Shown here one piece after another: positions 6,650 through 13,341 of a DNA stretch of 14,504 nucleotides. A program made the position numbers and the translations under genes. Origin of the DNA: Paracoccaceae bacterium. GTDB lineage: Bacteria > Pseudomonadota > Alphaproteobacteria > Rhodobacterales > Rhodobacteraceae. How positions within the stretch are numbered: position 1 is the stretch's first letter; every line of letters starts with the position of its first letter. The notes beneath the pieces are model-generated. The model worked only from the letters and a program-made list of their open reading frames with translations. It had not been told where the DNA came from and did not search any database. Location of the stretch: assembly GCA_015485375.1 (NCBI GenBank), contig WFTU01000406.1:1-14504 (forward strand). Reading direction: 5' to 3'.

Positions 6650-9106
6650 TCATCCTAGCGACCACCAGCCGCGCTTTTTCGGCTTGGGTGGCTCTGCCGG
6701 AGTTTCGGCAGCAGGTTCGGGTGCCGGTTCCGGCGTAGCCTCTACCGGCTCGGGCTCGGGCGCAACCTCGGGTTCGGGGGTCGGCTCCACTACGGGTTCC
6801 TCGGCAGGTTTTTCTTCTACCTGCACTTCGGCCTCGACCTTTTTCTTGCGCGGAGCCCGCTTGCGTTTCGGCTTCGGGGCTTCCTCCGCCTTGGCCTCGG
6901 GCACTTCTACCGGAGCGGTTTCCACCTCGCCGGTTTCAATCACCTCGCCAAGCGGGTTTTCCGCCGGCTCGTCGGATTTGCGACGGCGGGTGCGCGAACG
7001 GGAGCGTTTCGGCTTGCTTTCCTCGTCAGACGACTCTGCCGGAGTCTCCGCAGCATGCGCTGCTTCCCCGGAACTTTCCGCGCTTTCTTCGCCCTCGTTT
7101 TCGTTCGTGGTCTGCTCGTTGTTACCACCACGCCCCTTGCCACCACGGCGGCGGCGACGGCGGCGTTTCTTCGGGGCATCCTCGCCGGTGGTTTCCGCTT
7201 CGGGTGCCTCGACGGCCTCCTCGGAGCTTTCTTCCATGGGCTCGTATTCCACCGAAATGGAGTCCAGAACCTCGGCTTCCGGCACAATACGTGTGGCAAC
7301 TTTCAAGCGTTCGACCTTGTATTCCGGCGAGATCAGATGCGGGTCAACCTCGACGCGCACGGACAGGCCGAACCGGCTTTCGATCATCGCCACGTGCTCG
7401 CGTTTCTGGTTGAGCATATAGTTCCCGACCTCGATCGGCACGGAGACGAGAACCTCCTTGCAGCGTTTGCGCACGCCTTCTTCTTCCAACTCGCGCAGGA
7501 TAGCCAGCGCCATGGAATCGTTGGAACGGGTGATGCCGGTGCCGTGGCAATGCGGGCAGGGCTGCGTGGAGGCTTCCAGCATTCCCGGACGCAGACGCTG
7601 GCGCGACATTTCCAGCAGGCCAAAGCTCGAAATCCGGCCAACCTGAATGCGGGCACGGTCGGTTTTCAGTTTGTCCTTGAGGCGTTTTTCCACCGCCAGA
7701 TTGTTGCGGCGGTCTTCCATATCGATGAAGTCGATAACGATCAGGCCGGCAAGATCGCGCAGCTTGACCTGACGCGCCACTTCCTCGGCGGCTTCTAGGT
7801 TGGTCTTGCGCGCGGTTTCCTCGATCGAGTTTTCCTTGGTCGCGCGGCCCGAGTTCACATCGACAGCGACCAGTGCCTCGGTGATGCCGATGACAATATA
7901 GCCGCCGGATTTGAGCTGCACAGTCGGGTTGAACATACCGGAAAGATAAGTCTCGACCTGAAAACGCGAGAACAGCGGCATGGCCTCGGTGTAGCGTTTC
8001 ACATTCTTGGCATGGGACGGCATGAGCATTTTCATGTAGTCCTTGGCCTCGCGATAGCCACGCTCGCCGTCAATGATGATCTCGTCGATCTCTTTGTTAT
8101 AGAGGTCACGGATCGAGCGTTTGATCAGGCTGCCTTCCTCGTAAATATGGGTCGGCGCGATGGATTTGAGTGTCAACTCGCGGATCTGCTCCCACTGGCG
8201 CAGCAGGTATTCGTAGTCGCGTTTGATTTCGGATTTCGTGCGGTTGGCGCCGGCCGTGCGAATAATCAGCCCCGCGCCCTGCGGCACGTTGATCGAATTG
8301 GCGATTTCCTTGAGCTTCTTGCGGTCCGCGATATTGGTGATCTTGCGGCTGATCCCGCCTCCGCGCGCGGTGTTGGGCATAAGCACGCAGTAGCGACCGG
8401 CCAGCGACAGATAGGTCGTCAGGGCGGCACCCTTGTTGCCGCGTTCTTCCTTGACAACCTGCACCAGAAGTATCTGGCGGACCTTGATGACTTCCTGGAT
8501 TTTATAGCGGCGCGGGCGGGGCTTGCGCGGGGCAATTTCCTCTTTCACGTCAACGGCCGCGACTTCCTCGATTTCCGGTTCGATGACTTCGCCGATGATC
8601 TCGACCTCGTCAACGGAACTCTCGTCGGAATCGCGGTTCTCCGGCACGTCAACCAGATCGGGCTGGTCGCCCTCTCCGGGTGCGGCCTCTTCGGAAACAA
8701 CGGCATCGGTTTCAGCAGGGGCGCCATCGGTTGCGGCCTCGACCGGTTTCTTGCGGCGACGGCGGGAACGGGATTTGGGCTTTTCGGCCTTGTCCTCTTC
8801 CTCGCGCAGACGCGCGGCCTCGGCGGCTTCCTCGTCAAGGATCGCCTGACGGTCAGCGGCCGGTATCTGGTAGTAATCAGGATGGATTTCGTTGAAGGCA
8901 AGGAATCCGTGCCGGTTGCCGCCATAATCGATAAAGGCGGCCTGCAACGAGGGTTCAACCCGCGTAACCTTGGCTAGATAGATATTTCCTGCAAGCTGGC
9001 GTTTGTTGAGGGACTCGAAATCGAACTCGTCGACCTTGTTTCCATCGACCACAACGACGCGGGTCTCTTCCGCGTGGGTGGCATCGATAAGCATTTTCTT
9101 TGGCAT
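6650..9106 (-). CDS. rne: Ribonuclease E
   Basis: The endoribonuclease that starts mRNA decay and processes rRNA and tRNA precursors, and scaffolds the degradosome. Of its 818 residues, the catalytic half shows: S1 domain split by a charged, Arg/Glu-rich insertion (about 84-200), flanked by GNIYLAKVTRVEPSLQAAF and YKIQEVIKVRQILLVQV; then the 5'-sensor and RNase H-like parts; the DNase I-like domain with metal-binding D416 (AVDVNSGRATK) and D459 (LIVIDFIDM); and the Zn-link CPHC (517-520) that joins subunits. The C-terminal half is disordered: basic RNA-binding patches (KKRRRRRRRGGKGRGG, about 646-661; RSRSRTRRRK, 701-710), a Pro/Glu-rich stretch (about 770-806) and a terminal KKRGWWSLG. It has a strong terminator and a long leader. 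The start ATG 9104-9106 opens the typical MPKKMLIDATH; its ribosome binding site is weak. Confidence 0.97.
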   Translation of the reverse strand: MPKKMLIDATHAEETRVVVVDGNKVDEFDFESLNKRQLAGNIYLAKVTRVEPSLQAAFIDYGGNRHGFLAFNEIHPDYYQIPAADRQAILDEEAAEAARLREEEDKAEKPKSRSRRRRKKPVEAATDGAPAETDAVVSEEAAPGEGDQPDLVDVPENRDSDESSVDEVEIIGEVIEPEIEEVAAVDVKEEIAPRKPRPRRYKIQEVIKVRQILLVQVVKEERGNKGAALTTYLSLAGRYCVLMPNTARGGGISRKITNIADRKKLKEIANSINVPQGAGLIIRTAGANRTKSEIKRDYEYLLRQWEQIRELTLKSIAPTHIYEEGSLIKRSIRDLYNKEIDEIIIDGERGYREAKDYMKMLMPSHAKNVKRYTEAMPLFSRFQVETYLSGMFNPTVQLKSGGYIVIGITEALVAVDVNSGRATKENSIEETARKTNLEAAEEVARQVKLRDLAGLIVIDFIDMEDRRNNLAVEKRLKDKLKTDRARIQVGRISSFGLLEMSRQRLRPGMLEASTQPCPHCHGTGITRSNDSMALAILRELEEEGVRKRCKEVLVSVPIEVGNYMLNQKREHVAMIESRFGLSVRVEVDPHLISPEYKVERLKVATRIVPEAEVLDSISVEYEPMEESSEEAVEAPEAETTGEDAPKKRRRRRRRGGKGRGGNNEQTTNENEGEESAESSGEAAHAAETPAESSDEESKPKRSRSRTRRRKSDEPAENPLGEVIETGEVETAPVEVPEAKAEEAPKPKRKRAPRKKKVEAEVQVEEKPAEEPVVEPTPEPEVAPEPEPVEATPEPAPEPAAETPAEPPKPKKRGWWSLG

Positions 9107-9200
9107 ATTGACTTTCTACGACGACCGGGCGGCGCCCCAATTTGCATAAAGGGCGGTCCGTTCGTGTTGTGTGTTTGGGAGAAAACGCCCGAGACAGCGG

Positions 9201-9227
9201 AAAAACCCGGGAGCGAACTCCGGTTTT
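9201..9227 (-). terminator. Terminator-like hairpin in the rne leader
   Basis: On the minus strand AAAACCGGAG is followed by the loop TTCG and by CTCCCGGG and five T's. GGAG pairs with CTCC, CC with GG and AAAA with TTTT, with two single-base bulges, giving ten pairs around a UUCG loop and a T-tract. It lies about 95-120 bases before the rne start, so it would form in the 5' leader. It could be an attenuator, or a structural element for autoregulation as known for E. coli rne. The sequence shows only the structure. Confidence 0.5.
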
Positions 9228-9259
9228 CCATCTTGCCTGTGTCAGCGCGTTTCATCGCG

Positions 9260-9265
9260 GTTATA
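9260..9265 (-). promoter_or_regulatory. Putative -10 element for rne
   Basis: TATAAC on the minus strand, five of six matches to the sigma-70 consensus, about 155 bases upstream of the rne start. No good -35 is present at 16-18 bases; a small GGCGC/GCGCC inverted repeat occupies the spacer. If used, transcription would begin near 9253 and the leader would contain the hairpin at 9201-9227. Confidence 0.3.
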
Positions 9266-9487
9266 TCCTCGGCGCGTTTGCGCCAGATTGTTGAAGCTGC
9301 ACCGAAATTACCATCGGCGCAGGATTAGCGGGTGGCGTAAACGCCGGTCACGTGCTGCGGGCAAAGGTGCCTGATCGCGTGCCGTGACAAAACTCTCTGG
9401 CTGGCCGTGTCGGTACATACAATCGATGGACGGCTCAGTTGGGCTACATTAGCCTTGTCACTGCATGCAATACAACCGAAAACGGTT

Positions 9488-9493
9488 TATAAG
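9488..9493 (+). promoter_or_regulatory. Putative -10 element for mrcA
   Basis: TATAAG, five of six matches to the sigma-70 -10 consensus. The candidate -35 with 17-base spacing is poor (ATGCAA, three of six). If used, the mrcA leader would be about 100 bases. A small AACCG-AAAA-CGGTT hairpin (9474-9487) lies immediately upstream. Confidence 0.3.
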
Positions 9494-9584
9494 GGACAAC
9501 AAGTTTTTTTGCGGCAGAAGGACGCCGAAGCGACAAGAGGGTTTTGACGCCCCTGAATTGCTCGACTATACCAGCGGAATTCAC

Positions 9585-9590
9585 AGGAGG
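9585..9590 (+). promoter_or_regulatory. Ribosome binding site of mrcA deciding a TTG start
   Basis: AGGAGG, a perfect match to the anti-Shine-Dalgarno core, eight bases upstream of TTG 9599. It supports the rare TTG as the real start, since no ATG or GTG lies at suitable distance in frame and the protein then opens with the membrane anchor. Confidence 0.85.
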
Positions 9591-9598
9591 TCGAATCG

Positions 9599-12145
9599 TT
9601 GCTCAGATTTATATTACAGTTCTTCGGGTTCCTGTTTACATGGATAACCCTCGGATTGTTTATGGCATTTCTGGGCCTCGCCGCGCTGTTCTGGATCTAC
9701 AGCAACGACCTGCCGAATTACGAGCAACTGGCAAATTACGAGCCGCCCACCCTGTCGCGTATATATTCCGGCCGCGGGCTGGTGATGGACGAATTCGCGC
9801 GCGAGCGCCGGATTTTTACCCCCGTCGACGAAATTCCCGATCTGGTGAAAAACGCCTTTATCAGCGCCGAGGACAAGAATTTCTATAACCATGCCGGGTA
9901 CGATCCCCTGGGCATCGTCAAGGCGCTGGTCGATGCGGCGCGGGGCGGGCGTTTGCGCGGGGCCTCGACCATCACGCAGCAGGTGATGAAGAACTTCCTG
10001 CTTGACGGCAGCCGCAAACTGGAACGCAAGATCAAGGAGATCATCCTTGCCTCGCGGATCGAGAACACGCTCAGCAAGGACGAAATCCTCAGCCTTTATA
10101 TGAACGAGATTTTTCTTGGCCAGAACTCCTACGGGGTAACGGCGGCGGCGCAGACCTACTTCGGCAAGACGCTGGAGGAACTGTCGATTTCCGAGGCCGC
10201 CTATCTGGCCGTGCATCCGAAAGACCCGAATGACTACCAGCCCGTGCGCAACTACGACCGTGCGGTGGAACGGCGCAATTTCATCATCAAGGAAATGGCC
10301 GAGAACGGCTATATCACGCAGGAAGAGGCCGCCGCCGCCAAGGCGGAGCCGCTGTTGACCGTGCAGGGCGGCGAGCTGCCCTCCGCGCGCTCCAAACTAC
10401 CGCCGCGCAGCTATTTCACGGACGAAATCCGGCGCCAGCTCTCGGATACGCTCGGGGCCGACATGTTGTTCGAGGGCGGGCTGGCCATTCGCGCCACTAT
10501 GGACCCAGAGTTGCAAAGGGTTGCGGCCAAGGCGCTGCAACGACGACTGGTGGAATATGACCGTAATCTCAAGATATATTTCGGCCCGCTCACGCAAATC
10601 GAGGGCGTCGCCGATATGTCGGAGCCAGAGTGGCGCGAGGCGATTTTCGACCTGACGCTGCCCCGCGACATCGAAGGCTGGCGCATCGGTGTGGTTCTGG
10701 AAGTGAACGACAAGTCCGTCCGCGTCGGTATCGAGGATGTGCCTTACCCCGAGGGCGGCAACATCATCACCGTGAAAACCACACAATGGGCGCGCAAGTT
10801 GAACGAGGACAACAAACCGGGCAAAACGCCGAAAGTCGCCTCGGACATCTGGGAAGTCGGGGACGTGATCCTTGTTTCCGCCAAAGAAAAAGACGGCGAG
10901 TTCGACCGTTGGGAAATGGAGCAGATTCCGGCCATTCAGGGCGCCTTTATGGCCATGGACACCGTGACCGGCAGGGTTCTGGCCATGCAGGGCGGATTTT
11001 CCTACCAGACCAGCGTGTTCAACCGCGCGACGCAGGCTTACCGGCAACCGGGCTCGGCGTTCAAACCGTTTGTCTATGCTTCCGCACTCGATAACGGTTA
11101 CTCGCCGGCAACCATCGTTGTCGATGCCCCGATCGAGGTGGAAACCGCCGAAGGTATCTGGCGGCCGAAAAATTCCTCGCGCAAGTTTTACGGCCCGGCG
11201 CCGATGCGCACCGGTATTGTTTATTCGCGCAACCTGATGACCGTGCGGATCGCGCAGAGCGTCGGCATGGATGTCGTCAGCGCCTATGCCGAGCGTTTCG
11301 GCGTTTACGATGATATGCCGCAACTGCTGTCCTATGCCCTCGGGGCAGGGGAAACCACGCTGTTCCGTATGGTTGCGGCCTATGCGCGCTTTGCCAATGG
11401 CGGCAAGCAGATCGAGCCGACGCTGGTGGACCGCGTGCAGGACCGTTACGGTAAAACCATTTTCCGGCATGACAAACGCCTCTGCGAAGGCTGTCAGGCT
11501 CCGGACCTCGAAACCGATCGCGAACCCTGGGTGAAAGACAACTCCACCCGCATCATGGATCCGGTGACGGCTTACCAGCTCACCTCGATGATGCAGGATG
11601 TTGTTGCCCGCGGCACCGCCTCGCGCACGGTCGGCGCGGTGCTGAAAGCGCCTGTCGCCGGTAAAACCGGTACGACCAACAGCGCGATCGATGCATGGTT
11701 TATCGGGTTCACGCCGAACATCGTTGCCGGTTGCTACATCGGTTTCGATACGCCCAAACCGATGGGCCGCGGTGCCTACGGCGGCTCCATGTGCGGGCCG
11801 GTGTTCACGGAATTCATGCAGGTTGCGCTGGAATACTTCCCGACTGTCAAATTCGAAGCGCCCCCGGGCTCCGTCTTCGTCAAAATCGACCGCTACAGCG
11901 GTGTGCGCCTGCCTGACGATGCTTCCGGCGACAACGTGGTGTCCGAACTGTTCCGTCAGGGCGAGGAGCCCGGTTATGGCGCTTATGGCGAATTCATTGA
12001 CGGCGGTTTCACAATGGGCCGCGACCTGTTGTTCTTCAATCAGGGCGAGTCGGACACCTACGACACCATCGAGTTGAACGGCGAGGAGATCATCGTGCCT
12101 CCGAAACCCACATATGGCGGCTTGTCGAGCGGCGGGCTTTACTGA
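9599..12145 (+). CDS. mrcA: Penicillin-binding protein 1A, bifunctional peptidoglycan synthase
   Basis: A class A PBP that polymerises lipid II and crosslinks the glycan strands on the periplasmic face of the inner membrane. It has 848 residues: a short cytoplasmic start and one membrane anchor (about 12-34), then a GT51 glycosyltransferase domain with catalytic E91 (SAEDKNFYNH), GASTITQQ (121-128), RKIKE (143-147) and IFLGQNSYGVTAAAQTYFGK; a linker with an OB-like insertion (about 320-440); then the transpeptidase with SAFK (S486 acyl site, K489), SRN (543-545) and KTGT (689-692). A CxxC pair (629, 632) lies before the last transpeptidase segment. Motif 5 of GT51 reads LAVHPKDP instead of the usual LAxLPKAP type. 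The start is TTG with a perfect ribosome binding site. It is followed by prfB after 67 bp. Confidence 0.96.
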   Translation: MLRFILQFFGFLFTWITLGLFMAFLGLAALFWIYSNDLPNYEQLANYEPPTLSRIYSGRGLVMDEFARERRIFTPVDEIPDLVKNAFISAEDKNFYNHAGYDPLGIVKALVDAARGGRLRGASTITQQVMKNFLLDGSRKLERKIKEIILASRIENTLSKDEILSLYMNEIFLGQNSYGVTAAAQTYFGKTLEELSISEAAYLAVHPKDPNDYQPVRNYDRAVERRNFIIKEMAENGYITQEEAAAAKAEPLLTVQGGELPSARSKLPPRSYFTDEIRRQLSDTLGADMLFEGGLAIRATMDPELQRVAAKALQRRLVEYDRNLKIYFGPLTQIEGVADMSEPEWREAIFDLTLPRDIEGWRIGVVLEVNDKSVRVGIEDVPYPEGGNIITVKTTQWARKLNEDNKPGKTPKVASDIWEVGDVILVSAKEKDGEFDRWEMEQIPAIQGAFMAMDTVTGRVLAMQGGFSYQTSVFNRATQAYRQPGSAFKPFVYASALDNGYSPATIVVDAPIEVETAEGIWRPKNSSRKFYGPAPMRTGIVYSRNLMTVRIAQSVGMDVVSAYAERFGVYDDMPQLLSYALGAGETTLFRMVAAYARFANGGKQIEPTLVDRVQDRYGKTIFRHDKRLCEGCQAPDLETDREPWVKDNSTRIMDPVTAYQLTSMMQDVVARGTASRTVGAVLKAPVAGKTGTTNSAIDAWFIGFTPNIVAGCYIGFDTPKPMGRGAYGGSMCGPVFTEFMQVALEYFPTVKFEAPPGSVFVKIDRYSGVRLPDDASGDNVVSELFRQGEEPGYGAYGEFIDGGFTMGRDLLFFNQGESDTYDTIELNGEEIIVPPKPTYGGLSSGGLY

Positions 12146-12162
12146 CCCCCTTTACCATACCC

Positions 12163-12203
12163 CTCCGGCTGTTTAGATAGGCACTCTAACCAGACAGCCG
12201 GAG
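12163..12203 (+). promoter_or_regulatory. Hairpin enclosing the prfB ribosome binding site
   Basis: CTCCGGCTGT (12163-12172) pairs perfectly with ACAGCCGGAG (12194-12203); an inner TTAGA/TCTAA stem (12173-12177, 12185-12189) adds five pairs with a four-base bulge. The right arm contains GGAG (12200-12203), the only Shine-Dalgarno-like run before prfB, nine bases from its ATG. In mRNA reading through from mrcA the site would be paired. There is no T-tract, so it is not a good mrcA terminator. A weak promoter (TTTACC, 17 bases, TAGATA) overlaps the left arm and loop. Confidence 0.55.
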
Positions 12204-12212
12204 CCATCGCAC

Positions 12213-13334
12213 ATGCGCGCGGAAACAGAAAACCAGGTCGCCGAGATCGAAAAAACCCTTGAACTCCTGCGCCAGCGCATGGATTTCGAGACAGCCGCGC
12301 ACCGGCTGGAGGAATTCGACGCCCTGTCCGAGGATCCGACCCTCTGGGACAATCCGGAAAAAGCGCAAAAACTGATGCGCGAGCGCCAGAGCCTTGTGGA
12401 TGCAATGGACAACTACAAATCGCTTTCGGGCGATTTGCAGGACAACATCGACCTGATCGAGCTTGGCGAAATGGAAGATGACACCGAAGTCGTCGAGGAA
12501 GCCGAAGCCGCCATCGCCGCTCTTGCGGAAAAAGCCGCCGAGGTCGAACTGGAGGCGCTGCTTCATGGCGAGGCCGACAGCAATGACACCTTTCTGGAAG
12601 TCAACGCCGGGGCAGGGGGCACCGAAAGCTGCGACTGGGCCTCGATGCTGGCGCGCATGTATACCCGCTGGGCCGAGAAGAAGGGCTACAAGGTCGAAAC
12701 CATGTCCTACACCGCCGGTGACGAGGCGGGGATCAAATCGGTCACCTACAAGATCAGCGGCCACAATGCCTATGGCTGGCTGAAGGGGGAAAGCGGCGTG
12801 CATCGTCTGGTGCGCATCTCGCCCTTTGACAGCGCCGCCAAGCGGCATACGTCTTTCAGTTCCGTCTGGGTCTACCCCGTGGTTGACGACACCATCGAGA
12901 TCGACATCAACCCCTCCGACATCCGTGTCGATACGTTCCGTTCGTCCGGTGCGGGCGGGCAGCACGTCAACAAAACCGACTCCGCCGTGCGTATCACGCA
13001 TATGCCCTCGGGCATTGTCGTGACCAGCTCGGAAAAATCCCAGCACCAGAACCGCGCCAACTGTATGGCCGCCCTGAAATCGCGCCTGTATGAAATGGAG
13101 ATGCGCAAGCGCACACAGTCCATTCAGGACGCGCATGATGCCAAGGGCGATGCCGGCTGGGGCAACCAGATCCGTTCCTATGTGCTGCAACCCTACCAGA
13201 TGGTGAAAGACCTGCGCACCAACGTGGAGACCTCGGACACGCAGGGGGTTCTGAACGGCGATCTGGACAAATTCATGGCCGCGACACTGGCGCAAGGGGC
13301 CACCGGCAAGTCGCGCGCCGAAGCTAACGAGTGA
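12213..13334 (+). CDS. prfB: Peptide chain release factor 2
   Basis: RF2 recognises UAA and UGA stop codons and triggers peptide release on the ribosome. The 373-residue protein shows the coiled N-terminal domain, the stop-codon reading motif SPF (203-205, in RISPFDSAAKRHTSF) and the catalytic loop GAGGQ with GGQ at 248-250, whose glutamine is the usual methylation target. Positions fall within two residues of E. coli RF2. The frame is continuous through the region where E. coli prfB has its in-frame UGA and +1 frameshift (here LLRQRMDFETAAHRL), so the autoregulatory frameshift is absent. The start ATG 12213 has GGAG at 12200-12203, which lies in a hairpin. rnd follows seven bases after the stop, so the two are almost surely co-transcribed. 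Confidence 0.97.
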   Translation: MRAETENQVAEIEKTLELLRQRMDFETAAHRLEEFDALSEDPTLWDNPEKAQKLMRERQSLVDAMDNYKSLSGDLQDNIDLIELGEMEDDTEVVEEAEAAIAALAEKAAEVELEALLHGEADSNDTFLEVNAGAGGTESCDWASMLARMYTRWAEKKGYKVETMSYTAGDEAGIKSVTYKISGHNAYGWLKGESGVHRLVRISPFDSAAKRHTSFSSVWVYPVVDDTIEIDINPSDIRVDTFRSSGAGGQHVNKTDSAVRITHMPSGIVVTSSEKSQHQNRANCMAALKSRLYEMEMRKRTQSIQDAHDAKGDAGWGNQIRSYVLQPYQMVKDLRTNVETSDTQGVLNGDLDKFMAATLAQGATGKSRAEANE

Positions 13335-13341
13335 GAAATTT

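Larger units (their letters stand above)
9107..9598. other. 492-bp non-coding divergent region between rne and mrcA
   Basis: No credible gene is found on either strand; the short open frames here lack ribosome binding sites and resemblance to known families. The left third would be the rne leader on the minus strand, with a terminator-like hairpin (9201-9227) and a possible -10 (9260-9265). The middle contains small inverted repeats, GGCGC-GTTT-GCGCC (9271-9284) and GGCGT-AA-ACGCC (9334-9345), and a looser GTCACG/CGTGAC pair (9347-9352, 9383-9388). The right third would be the mrcA leader, with a possible -10 (9488-9493), a T7 run (9504-9510) and a perfect ribosome binding site. As I recall, many Rhodobacterales carry an N-acetylmuramoyl-L-alanine amidase gene here; no trace of it is seen. 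Confidence 0.7.

Noticed and set aside
9504..9510. Run of seven T's, considered as the end of a small RNA
   Set aside because: No GC-rich hairpin directly precedes it; the nearest small stem (9474-9487) ends 16 bases upstream.
9465..9647. Small open frame of 60 codons before mrcA
   Set aside because: No ribosome binding site, no recognisable domain, and it overlaps the mrcA start in another frame.
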